Below, in pieces: positions 35,377-43,119 of a stretch of 49,029 bases of DNA (the first letter of the stretch is position 1; the number at the start of each line of letters is the position of its first letter). The notes under the pieces are model-generated. The model was not told the origin of the DNA. It made no database searches and saw only the letters and a list, made by a program, of their open reading frames with translations. The translations under genes were made by a program, and so were the position numbers. This stretch comes from Acidovorax sp. MR-S7 (GTDB lineage Bacteria > Pseudomonadota > Gammaproteobacteria > Burkholderiales > Burkholderiaceae_C): NCBI RefSeq assembly GCF_000400995.2, contig NZ_DF238894.1, positions 1-49,029 on the forward strand, read 5' to 3'.

Positions 35377-38300
35377 ATTAAAAAATGTCTGCTGTGCCTG
35401 GCGCTCCTGCTGGCCGGCGCGGCCCAGGCCGCGTCGGTGCTGTTCATCGCCACGGGCAACGTGCCGGCGGGCAAGTTCCACCAGCTCGCCGAGATCGCGC
35501 GGCCGCACGGCCTCTCGGTCGAGGTGCGTTTTTTGAACAGCCTGCCCGCCGACGTGGACGGCGGCCTGTGGCAGGGCCAGGACGCGGTGTTCATCGATGC
35601 GTATCTGCAGGACGAGGTGCGCGCGCGCCTGGCCCGCGCGCTGCCCGCGCTGAAACTGCCCCACGCCTGGCTCTACGAGGCCCGCCCCGCCTGGGGCGGC
35701 GGCCTGCCGGAGGCCGTGGCGCGCCGGCTCGTGCGCTACTACGGCAGCGGCGGGCGGCAGAACTTCGAGGGTTTCTTCTCCACGCTGGCCGCGCAGCTCA
35801 ACGGCGGGGATGCACTCGCCGCCGCGCCCGACCCGGTCGTGTTCCCCAAGACGGGCGTCTACCATCCGCGCACGCCGGGCCTCGTCGCGGCCGACCCCGT
35901 TGCCTACCTGCGCACGCAGGGCGTCGACCCGGCCGATGGCCAGCGCCGCCCCGTGGTCGCCATCGCGCTGCACCAGCAGTACATCGCCTCGATGCAGACC
36001 GTGTTCATCGACGACCTCATCGCGCGCATCGAGGCCGGCGGCGCCGTGGCGCTGCCCTTCTACACGCCCATGCTCGACCCCGGTGGCGTCACGCGCGTGC
36101 TGCAGCCGCCGGCCGGACCGGTGCTGGCCGACGTGCTCATCAATACGCAGATCATGCTGAACGCCGACGAGCGCCGCACCGAGTTCACGCGGCTGGGCAT
36201 CCCCGTGCTGCAGGCCATGCCCTACCGGCGCGGCGACGAGGCCGACTGGGCCGCCAGCCCGCAGGGCGTGGCGCTGATGGACGTGCCGTTCTACCTGGCG
36301 CAGGCCGAATATGCGGGCGTGGTGGACATCCAGGTGGCAGCGGCCACGCGCGCAGGCGACGAGCAGGTCGTGCCCATCGCCGCGCAGGCGGCCGCCGTGG
36401 TGGGCAAGGCGCTCAACCTCGTGGCGCTGCAGCGCAAGGCCAATGCGGACAAGCGCGTTGCCGTGTTCTTCTGGAACTACCCTCCGGGGGAGAAAAACCT
36501 CTCGGCCTCGTTCCTCAACGTGCCGCGCAGCCTGCAGGCCACGCTGGCCGCGATGCGCGGCGCGGGCTACGACACAGAGGCGCCGGCCGAGGAGCCGCTG
36601 GTGGAAAAGCTCCAGCGCCTGCTCGCGCCCGCCTACCGCGACGGCATGCTCGCGCCGCTGCTGCGCGATGGGCTGGCCGAGCGCCTGCCCGTGCGGGAGT
36701 ACCGTGCGTGGCTCGCAACGCTGCCAGCCGCCACGCAGGCCGCACTCCAGGGCAAATGGGGCCAGCCCGAGGATTCGTCGATGGTGCTGCGCGAGGGCGG
36801 GCAGGCGTATTTCGTCATCCCGCGCCTGCTGCTCGGCAAGGTCGCGCTGCTGCCCCAGCCGCCGCGCGGCGAGAAATGGGCGGACAAGGAAAAGTCGCTC
36901 TACCACTCCACCAGCGCCTGGTCCTCGCACCACTACCTGGCCGTGTACCTCTGGGCACGCCGGCATGCGGGCGACGCTTTCGTGCACTTCGGCACCCACG
37001 GCAGCCTGGAATGGCTGCCGGGCAAGGAGCGCGGCCTGTCCGCCACCGCCGATCCCGGCATGCTGGCCCTGGGCGACGTGCCCGTGGCCTACCCCTACAT
37101 CGCAGACAACATCGGCGAGGCCCAGCAGGCACGCCGCCGCGGCCGCGCCGTGATCGTGAGCCACCAGACGCCTCCTTTCCAGCCCGCCGGGCTGCATGCG
37201 CAGCTCACCGCGCTGCACGACCTGCTGCATGCCTGGATGGCGCAGGACGAAGGCGCAGTGAAGGAGCGCATCGCCGCCGACCTGCTGACGGGTGCCGAGA
37301 AGCAGCGCATCGTGGCCGACCTGGGCCTCACCTCCGCGCAGGCGCGGGCCGACTTTCCGGTGTTCGTGGACACCTTGCATGCCCATCTGCACGAACTGGC
37401 CGAAACCGCCCAGCCCCTGGGCCTGCACACGCTGGGCACCGCGCCGGCCGATGCGCACCGCCTGGGCACGATCATGCTCATGCTGGGCCGTCCCTACTGG
37501 GAAGCCGCCGCACGCCACGCGGGCGCGAAGCCCGAGGACGTGGACGAATCCCTCGTCGGCGACTACGAGCGCATGACGCAGACCGCGCCGTTCCGCCTGC
37601 TCGCGCGCCACGTGCTCGAAGGCGAGGGCGACGATGCACTGCCCGCGCCGCTGCGTGAACACATGGCCCAGGCGCGCCGGTGGTGGCAGGCCATCGCTGC
37701 GCAGAACGAGCTGCCCGCGCTGCTCGCCGTGCTGGCCGGGCGGCATGTGGAAACCTCCTACGGCGGCGACCCCATCAAGAACCCCGACGCCTACCCCACG
37801 GGCCGCAACCTCTATGGATTCGACCCCTCGCGCGTGCCCACGCCCCAGGCCTGGGAGGCGGGCAAGCAGGCAGCCGAGCAGTTCATCGCCGCCTACCGCC
37901 AGCAGCACGGGGGTGCGGCGCCCACCAAGGTCACCTTCTCGCTCTGGTCGGTGGAGACCATGCGCCACCAGGGCCTGCTGGAGGCGCAGGCGCTTTGGCT
38001 CATGGGCGTGGAGCCCGTGTGGGACAAGGGCGGGCGCGTGACCGGCGTGCGCCTCGTGCCGCGCGGCACGCTTGGCCGCCCGCGCGTGGACGTGGTGCTT
38101 TCCGCCACCGGCCTGTACCGCGACCACTTCCCCAACGCCATGCAGCAGCTCGCGCGCGCCGTGCAGCTCGCGGCGCAGGCCGATGAGGCCGACAATCCCG
38201 TGGCCGCCAACGCCCGCGCCATCGCCGCGCGGCTGCGCGCACGCGGCATGGACGCGGGCGCCGCGCTGCGCGCAGGGCAGACGCGCATCTTCTCGTCCGA

Positions 38301-39360
38301 AACCGGCCGCTACGGCACGGGGCTGGACGACGCCGTGCTCGCCACCGACACCTGGCAGGGCAAGGCCGAGGGCGACCGCAAGCTGGCGCAGCTCTACCTC
38401 TCGCGCATGCAGTACGCCTACGGCCCCGACGAATCGGAATGGGGCAGCCTGCCTGCCGCGCAGCTTGGCGGGCAGGGCGTGGCGGGCAACCTCTACGCCG
38501 AGCACCTGCGCGGCACCCAGGCGGCCGTGCTCTCGCGCAGCTCCAACACCTACGGCATGCTGACCACCGACGACCCGTTCCAATACCTGGGCGGTATCGC
38601 GCTCGCGGTGCGCCACCTGGACGGCAAGGCGCCCGACCTGCTCATCAGCAACCTGCGCGGCCCGGGCAGCGGCCGCGTGGAGGATGCAGCGCAGTTCCTC
38701 GCCAAGGAACTCGCCACGCGCCAATTCCACCCCGGCTACATCCAGGGCCTGATGAAGGAAGGCTACGCGGGCACGCTTCAGGTGCTGGATGCCACGAACA
38801 ACTTCTGGGGCTGGACGGCCGTGGCGCGCGAGATCGTGCGCGACGACCAGTGGCAGGAGATGGCCGACGTCTACGTGCGCGACAAGCACCGCCTGGGCCT
38901 GGATGCCTGGTTCGAGCGGCACAACCCGCACGCGCTCGCGCAGACGATCGAGCGCATGCTCGAAGCCGCGCGCCAGGGCTACTGGCAGGCCGACGCGGCC
39001 ACCGTACGCGCGCTCAAGAGCCGCTGGCGCGATCTCTCGCGCCGCTTCGACGTGCGCAGCGACAACGCGCGCTTCGCCGCCTTCGTGGCAGAGGGCGCGC
39101 CTGCGCGCGCGGCCGGCTTCGGGCTCGACGCCCCCGCTGCCGCGACCGCGCCTCCCGCGCCGGCGCAGGCCGAGGCAGCGCCGCAGCCCGAGCTCGCCGA
39201 ACCACCGGCGCCGCCCGTGGTCACCGGCATGCGCCTCACGCCCATGCAGCCTGCCGAGCTACCCGCCTTCCACCTCGCCTCCGCGCTGTTCGCGCTGCTG
39301 CTGGCCGCCATCGCCGCAATGGGCGCGTGGCGCCAGCGCGGCCGCCACCGTTTCATCTGA
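35374..39360 (+). CDS. CobN/HmuS-like chelatase, exported and membrane-anchored
   Basis: A 1328-residue CobN/magnesium-chelatase H-type protein. CobN motifs include VHFGTHGSLEWLPGKERGLS (about 535-554), ETSYGGDPIKNPDAYPTGRN and SNTYGMLTTDDPFQYLGG. It has a signal peptide (MIKKCLLCLALLLAGAAQA), a Pro/Ala-rich linker after about 1250 and a C-terminal helix (about 1299-1319) with a basic end. The catalytic part should therefore sit in the periplasm. Cytoplasmic CobN needs CobS and CobT, which are absent here. HmuS of Bacteroidota, a related protein, is linked to removing iron from haem. The start is TTG, lent by the upstream repeat. Confidence 0.88.
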   Translation: MIKKCLLCLALLLAGAAQAASVLFIATGNVPAGKFHQLAEIARPHGLSVEVRFLNSLPADVDGGLWQGQDAVFIDAYLQDEVRARLARALPALKLPHAWLYEARPAWGGGLPEAVARRLVRYYGSGGRQNFEGFFSTLAAQLNGGDALAAAPDPVVFPKTGVYHPRTPGLVAADPVAYLRTQGVDPADGQRRPVVAIALHQQYIASMQTVFIDDLIARIEAGGAVALPFYTPMLDPGGVTRVLQPPAGPVLADVLINTQIMLNADERRTEFTRLGIPVLQAMPYRRGDEADWAASPQGVALMDVPFYLAQAEYAGVVDIQVAAATRAGDEQVVPIAAQAAAVVGKALNLVALQRKANADKRVAVFFWNYPPGEKNLSASFLNVPRSLQATLAAMRGAGYDTEAPAEEPLVEKLQRLLAPAYRDGMLAPLLRDGLAERLPVREYRAWLATLPAATQAALQGKWGQPEDSSMVLREGGQAYFVIPRLLLGKVALLPQPPRGEKWADKEKSLYHSTSAWSSHHYLAVYLWARRHAGDAFVHFGTHGSLEWLPGKERGLSATADPGMLALGDVPVAYPYIADNIGEAQQARRRGRAVIVSHQTPPFQPAGLHAQLTALHDLLHAWMAQDEGAVKERIAADLLTGAEKQRIVADLGLTSAQARADFPVFVDTLHAHLHELAETAQPLGLHTLGTAPADAHRLGTIMLMLGRPYWEAAARHAGAKPEDVDESLVGDYERMTQTAPFRLLARHVLEGEGDDALPAPLREHMAQARRWWQAIAAQNELPALLAVLAGRHVETSYGGDPIKNPDAYPTGRNLYGFDPSRVPTPQAWEAGKQAAEQFIAAYRQQHGGAAPTKVTFSLWSVETMRHQGLLEAQALWLMGVEPVWDKGGRVTGVRLVPRGTLGRPRVDVVLSATGLYRDHFPNAMQQLARAVQLAAQADEADNPVAANARAIAARLRARGMDAGAALRAGQTRIFSSETGRYGTGLDDAVLATDTWQGKAEGDRKLAQLYLSRMQYAYGPDESEWGSLPAAQLGGQGVAGNLYAEHLRGTQAAVLSRSSNTYGMLTTDDPFQYLGGIALAVRHLDGKAPDLLISNLRGPGSGRVEDAAQFLAKELATRQFHPGYIQGLMKEGYAGTLQVLDATNNFWGWTAVAREIVRDDQWQEMADVYVRDKHRLGLDAWFERHNPHALAQTIERMLEAARQGYWQADAATVRALKSRWRDLSRRFDVRSDNARFAAFVAEGAPARAAGFGLDAPAAATAPPAPAQAEAAPQPELAEPPAPPVVTGMRLTPMQPAELPAFHLASALFALLLAAIAAMGAWRQRGRHRFI

Positions 39361-39375
39361 AAGAGCCTCCGCACC

Positions 39376-39903
39376 ATGACCAACCCCATCGAATCGGCGA
39401 TGTATGACGCCAGCCAGCTGTTCCTCTACCCCGTGCTCATCGCCATCGCGGTGCTGTTCGTGCACGCCTTCTACGCCCTGGGCGCTTTCGGCTGGCAGGC
39501 GTGGCAACGCCACCGGGGCCAGGCCGGCGGCTTCGAGCTGATGGCGGCGCGCGCGCAAAGGCCCGGCCTTACGCTCACCGAGCTGGAAGCGCTGGCGGTC
39601 AAGCGCATGGAGTTCGCGCGCATCGCCACGCGCGTGGCACCCATGCTGGGCCTCGTGGCGACCATGATTCCCATGGGGCCTGCGCTCAAGGCGCTGGCCG
39701 ACGGGCAGTTCGCCGACGTTTCGCGCAACCTCATGGTGGCGTTCTCCGCCGTGATCCTGGCGTTGCTGGCTGCGGCCATCAGCTACACGGTGGTCAACGT
39801 GCGACGGCGCTGGTATGCGGTGGACCTGGCAGCCATAAAGAACGGCGCCAGTGAGCCGGCGCACGACCCCGTGGCAGCCCTGGCCGTGGAGGGCGCGCGA
39901 TGA
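39376..39903 (+). CDS. MotA/TolQ/ExbB-like proton channel protein (HmuU-like)
   Basis: A 175-residue protein with three hydrophobic segments (about 16-40, 83-105 and 117-140). The pair IATRVAPMLGLVATMIPMGPAL and NLMVAFSAVILALLAAAISYTV matches the conserved pore helices of ExbB/TolQ. It probably forms a proton channel that energises outer-membrane uptake. It lies 15 bp after the CobN-like gene and overlaps the DUF2149 gene by 4 bp (ATGA), implying a fixed partnership. Confidence 0.85.
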   Translation: MTNPIESAMYDASQLFLYPVLIAIAVLFVHAFYALGAFGWQAWQRHRGQAGGFELMAARAQRPGLTLTELEALAVKRMEFARIATRVAPMLGLVATMIPMGPALKALADGQFADVSRNLMVAFSAVILALLAAAISYTVVNVRRRWYAVDLAAIKNGASEPAHDPVAALAVEGAR

Positions 39904-40229
39904 GCCGCCTGCGCCTGATGGAAGACCTGAAGGCGGACGATCCCATCCTCTCGGTCGTCAACCTCATCGACGTGTTCCTGGTCATCATCGCCGCGCTGCT
40001 GCTGGCCGTGGCCAACAGCGCGGTCAACCCGTTCGGCAGCGAGTCGGTCACCGTCATCAAGAACCCCGGCAAGGAGAACATGGAGGTGATCGTCAAGGAC
40101 GGCCGCAAGATCGACCGCTACCGCGCCAGCGGCGAAATCGGCGAAGGGCAGGGCGCCAAGGCCGGCGTGGCCTACCGGCTCAAGGACGGTTCCATGGTCT
40201 ACGTTCCCGAGCCGGGAGCGGAGCCCTGA
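39900..40229 (+). CDS. DUF2149 protein (ExbD-like partner)
   Basis: A 109-residue protein with one N-terminal membrane helix (about 18-40) preceded by DDPILSVVNLIDVFLVII, then a small periplasmic domain (VKDGRKIDRYRASGEIGEGQGAKAGVAYRL is its core). The aspartate at the start of the helix (VNLID) resembles the proton-carrying residue of ExbD/TolR. DUF2149 genes commonly accompany CobN-like and ExbB-like genes. It overlaps the ExbB-like gene by ATGA and ends the operon. No TonB gene is in the window. Confidence 0.82.
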   Translation: MSRLRLMEDLKADDPILSVVNLIDVFLVIIAALLLAVANSAVNPFGSESVTVIKNPGKENMEVIVKDGRKIDRYRASGEIGEGQGAKAGVAYRLKDGSMVYVPEPGAEP

Positions 40230-40232
40230 CGC

Positions 40233-40577
40233 TCACCACGGCACGCCGTAGTAATCGTAGACCTTGCGGCCGTAGTCTTCGGTGTATTCCGGATAGGCGT
40301 CCTGCGCATAGCGGGGCGCGTTCTCGAGCTGCTCCTTGGACAGCGACACCACGTACCCTTCCAGCCCGGTGTCGTACTTCATTGAGTTCCAGGGCAGGGG
40401 ATAGCGGTCCGTGCCGATACCCAGGAAGCCGCCGAATTCCATGACGGCGTAGCGCACCTGGCCGGAGAGCTTGTCGATCATGAGATGGTCGATGGAGCCC
40501 AGCTTTTCACCGTTGGGGTTGTAGACGGCGGTTCCGTTGACCTTGTCCGAGGAAATGACGCTGGATGCGGTGTTCAT
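40233..40577 (-). CDS. PRC-barrel domain protein
   Basis: A 114-residue soluble protein. The PRC-barrel covers about residues 13-85 (VNGTAVYNPNGEKLGSIDHL, VRYAVMEFGGFLGIGTDRYPLPW). The tail is rich in Tyr and acidic residues. Such proteins are often stress-related and of unknown function in this group. It follows a CAGGAGG ribosome-binding site and converges on the DUF2149 gene with only 3 bp between stops. Confidence 0.85.
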   Translation of the reverse strand: MNTASSVISSDKVNGTAVYNPNGEKLGSIDHLMIDKLSGQVRYAVMEFGGFLGIGTDRYPLPWNSMKYDTGLEGYVVSLSKEQLENAPRYAQDAYPEYTEDYGRKVYDYYGVPW

Positions 40578-40727
40578 GCAGACCTCCTGTGAAGAGAAAG
40601 CGTTGACGGGAAGGCGACGGTGTCGCCCTTGCGTGACGATCCAGTCTCGGCGTGTGCGAGGCCCTGCGATGTAGGACGAGGGTTCTCCTGCAAGACATCG
40701 GCTTTCCCGTGCTCGAGGGCGGCGCCC

Positions 40728-40754
40728 AAAGAAAAAGCCCGCGCGGGGCGGGCT
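40728..40754 (-). terminator. Intrinsic terminator of the Q/N-rich gene
   Basis: AGCCCGC pairs with GCGGGCT over a 5-nt loop. On the minus strand it is followed by TTTTCTTT. It lies 22 bp after the stop of the Q/N-rich gene, which supports that gene being real. Confidence 0.85.
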
Positions 40755-40775
40755 CTGGGAAGCGGCGCGGGGGCA

Positions 40776-41000
40776 TCAGTCGGCTAGGTTCTGGCGCTGG
40801 TTGCCCTGGTTGTTGTCCGCCTGTGCGGACTGGCGGTTCGCCTCGTTGGCTTGCTGGCGGCTCGGGTTGCCCGCTTGCTGGTTTTGCTGGTTGGGCTGCT
40901 GGTTCTGCGCCTGCTGCTGGTTCTGGTTCTGCTGGTTCTGCTGGTTCTGCTGGTTCTGCTGGTTTTGCTGGTTCTGCTGGTTCTGGTCTTGCTGTGCCAT
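40776..41000 (-). CDS. Small Q/N-rich repeat protein
   Basis: A 74-residue protein made almost entirely of Q and N, with NQQ triplets through the first half (MAQQDQNQQNQQ) and a tail of Q, N, A, S and R. No signal peptide, helix or known domain is visible. It is unlikely to be a shadow: AAAGGAGGCCACC precedes the ATG, a terminator follows, and the opposite strand reads as poly-Leu/Val. Low-complexity Q/N content suggests disorder or prion-like assembly; function unknown. Confidence 0.7.
   Translation of the reverse strand: MAQQDQNQQNQQNQQNQQNQQNQQNQNQQQAQNQQPNQQNQQAGNPSRQQANEANRQSAQADNNQGNQRQNLAD
40931..40984 (-). repeat. 9-bp tandem repeat in the Q/N-rich gene
   Basis: Six units of GCTGGTTCT (plus strand), one with a T change, lie head to tail. 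Each adds three residues to the protein. Copy number could vary by slippage. Confidence 0.9.
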
Positions 41001-41144
41001 GGTGGCCTCCTTTGGCGGGTGCTGCAGGCGGGAATGCCTGCATGTCCATTGGAGGTCTACCGGACAGGGACCGCCGCCAGCGCGGTCCTACGCAAGGGTA
41101 GGAGAAGCGCGGCAGCGGCTGCAAGATGCACCGGGGCCGCTGGC

Positions 41145-42128
41145 CTAGTCGATCTTCACGCCCGTCATGTCCACGAGATTCTTCCATTTCTGGATCTCGT
41201 CGCGCTGGTACTTCTTCATGTCGTCGGATGAGCCCGGGGCGGGTTCCAGTCCCACCTGCTGGGTCAGGCGCTGCATCTCGGGCGTGCGCAGCACTTCATT
41301 GGCGGCTGCGTTGAGCTTCCTGACAACCTCCGGCGGCGTGTTCTTCGGCGCGAACATCGCGTACCAGACCACGAGCTCGTATTCATTCAGCCCACACTCG
41401 CCCGTGGCCGGAATGTCCGGCGCGAAGGATGCCCGCCGGGGCGCCGTGACCGCGATGCCATTGAGCTTGCCCGCCTGGATCTGCGCGAGCGAAGGCCCCA
41501 CGTTCTCGAATGCGTACTGGATGCGGCCGCTGATCAGGTCGGTCATCATCGAGCTGACGTCCTTGTAGAGAACGGTCTCGACCTGGATGCCCGCCATCTT
41601 CTTGAGCAGCTCCACCCAGACGCGCGCCGTCGTGTTGCTGGCTCCGAAATTGATCACCCCGGGCTGGGCCTTGGCCTGCTCGATGAGGGCCTTGAGATCC
41701 TTGGCCTTGGCTTCCTTGCTCCCGGTCAGGACCATCGGCAGCTTCCCCATGAGCGCGACCGCTTCGAAGTCGCCCGCCGGGTCGTAGGGAAGCTTGCTGT
41801 AGAGGCTGGCATTGGCGGCCATCGGCCCGTTGGTGCCCATCAGAAGGGTGTAGCCGTCAGGAGCGCTGCGTGCGACCTGGGAGGCGCCGATGCCTCCGCC
41901 CGCGCCGGTCTTGTTGTCGACCGCGACGGGCTGTCCCAATTTTTCGGTGGGCCCCTTGGCCATGCCCCGGGCCACCATGTCCGTGCCGGAGCCGGCACCG
42001 AAGGGCACGATGATCGTGATGGGCTTGTCGGGGTAGGCGGCCTGGGCGCCCGCACCGAAAAGGGACAGCCCCAAGCCCATGGCCAGTGTGGCCAGGGCCC
42101 TTTTGGTGGAGTCAAACGTGGGTTGCAT
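41145..42128 (-). CDS. Tripartite tricarboxylate transporter substrate-binding protein (Bug family)
   Basis: A 327-residue periplasmic binding protein with a signal peptide (cleavage after GAGAQA). Bug signatures are YPDKPITIIVPFGAGSGTD, the VDNKTGAGGGIGASQVA ligand loop and PDGYTLLMGTNGPMA. Such proteins bind carboxylates or aromatic acids. No TctA/TctB permease is adjacent, as is common for orphan Bug genes. It lies 24 bp downstream of the TfdA-like gene, so the ligand may be that enzyme's substrate. Confidence 0.9.
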   Translation of the reverse strand: MQPTFDSTKRALATLAMGLGLSLFGAGAQAAYPDKPITIIVPFGAGSGTDMVARGMAKGPTEKLGQPVAVDNKTGAGGGIGASQVARSAPDGYTLLMGTNGPMAANASLYSKLPYDPAGDFEAVALMGKLPMVLTGSKEAKAKDLKALIEQAKAQPGVINFGASNTTARVWVELLKKMAGIQVETVLYKDVSSMMTDLISGRIQYAFENVGPSLAQIQAGKLNGIAVTAPRRASFAPDIPATGECGLNEYELVVWYAMFAPKNTPPEVVRKLNAAANEVLRTPEMQRLTQQVGLEPAPGSSDDMKKYQRDEIQKWKNLVDMTGVKID

Positions 42129-42152
42129 GGGAATTTCCTCTGTCTTGGTTTT

Positions 42153-43037
42153 TCACTGGAGCACGGTGGGGCCGGTGTCCTGTACGGTGGCGCGTCGCAT
42201 GGCGCGGCGATACTTCTCGTCGAACTTGGTGCCGCGGTGCATGGTGGTACGGTTGTCCCAGATGACGAGATCGCCCACGCGCCAGCGGTGGCGGTAGATG
42301 AACTGCTGCTGCGTGGCGAGCGCCATCAGCTCGTCCAGGAGCGCCTTGCTTTCCTCATCGTCCATGCCTTCGATCGACCGGATGTGCGACGCCAGGTACA
42401 AGGAACGGCGGTTGCCGTGGGGGAGCGTGCGCACCAGGACTTGCTTCACGGGAGGCTGCATCTCCCGCCATTCGGGCGGAATGCCGTCCAGGTCGAACCC
42501 CGTGAGGCTGCGGGAGTAGAAGTAGTCGTGCACGGCAATCAGGTCGCCGATCCTGGATTGCAGGGCGGGGTCCAGCGTGTCCCAGACCGTGCGCATGTCC
42601 GCGAATTCCGTGGCGCCGCCCACGGGGGCCACCTCCTGGGCGGAGAGCAGGGAGGCGCTTGCAGGGGTCTTCTTGAACGAGCTGTCGGTGTGCCAGAGCT
42701 GGTTGCTGAGATTGATCAGCCGCCGGATGTCGCCGGGTTCCAGGAGCTTGCCAGACTCATCCAGGTTGGAGATATCGGACAGTTGCGCATGGTCCAGCCG
42801 GCGTGGGCGTTTGGCGTTGTAGATGGACGCGCCCACCGATACCTCCAGCGGGCCGAAAACTTCCGCAACCTTGAGCTGCTGTGCTTCATTCAGGGGCTGG
42901 CTCGGAATGACCAGCACGGCGTACTGGTCCAGGGCAGCCCGCAACTCCCGGGCAATCTCCGGGGTAGGAGGGGCACACAGATCCACGCCTGCGATCTCTG
43001 CAACAAAATCTTCACGGACCGGCGTCACTTCAAGCAT
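42153..43037 (-). CDS. TfdA/TauD-family Fe(II)/2-oxoglutarate dioxygenase
   Basis: A 294-residue non-haem iron dioxygenase. The facial triad is H116 and D118 (LWHTDSSF) plus H267 (TMHRGTKF), with Arg near 281 for 2-oxoglutarate. LSAQEVAPVGGATEFADMR and QFIYRHRWRVGDLVIWDNR resemble TfdA, which cleaves 2,4-D ether bonds, more than taurine dioxygenase. The natural substrate is unknown. The start at 43037 follows GAGGAATCC. It forms an operon with the Bug gene and is divergent from the IclR gene. Confidence 0.88.
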   Translation of the reverse strand: MLEVTPVREDFVAEIAGVDLCAPPTPEIARELRAALDQYAVLVIPSQPLNEAQQLKVAEVFGPLEVSVGASIYNAKRPRRLDHAQLSDISNLDESGKLLEPGDIRRLINLSNQLWHTDSSFKKTPASASLLSAQEVAPVGGATEFADMRTVWDTLDPALQSRIGDLIAVHDYFYSRSLTGFDLDGIPPEWREMQPPVKQVLVRTLPHGNRRSLYLASHIRSIEGMDDEESKALLDELMALATQQQFIYRHRWRVGDLVIWDNRTTMHRGTKFDEKYRRAMRRATVQDTGPTVLQ

Positions 43038-43063
43038 ATGGGATTCCTCGCTGAACACTGGTA

Positions 43064-43100
43064 AATTTCGACAATCGAAAATAATTTCGCCTAACGAATT
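43064..43100. promoter_or_regulatory. Tandem dyads, putative IclR operators
   Basis: TTTCG-ACAAT-CGAAA (43066-43080) and AATTTCG-CCTAA-CGAATT (43083-43100) are two inverted repeats of the same TTTCG-N5-CGAA form, 19 bp apart. They fill the gap between the divergent TfdA-like and IclR genes. Confidence 0.6.
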
Positions 43101-43119
43101 AAAGGGTAGTACAAAATTC

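Noticed and set aside
35332-38931. 1199-codon open frame antisense to the CobN-like gene
   Set aside because: It is a shadow of GC-rich third positions; the sense frame carries clear CobN motifs and the antisense product is Ala/Arg/His-rich with no recognisable domain.
41060-41100. GGACCGC/GCGGTCC hairpin between the Q/N-rich and Bug genes
   Set aside because: The stem is real but has no T run and no known match; too little to call a function.
40851-41231. Leu/Val-rich 126-codon frame opposite the Q/N-rich gene
   Set aside because: It is the reverse-strand reading of the 9-bp repeats; the minus strand has the ribosome-binding site and terminator.
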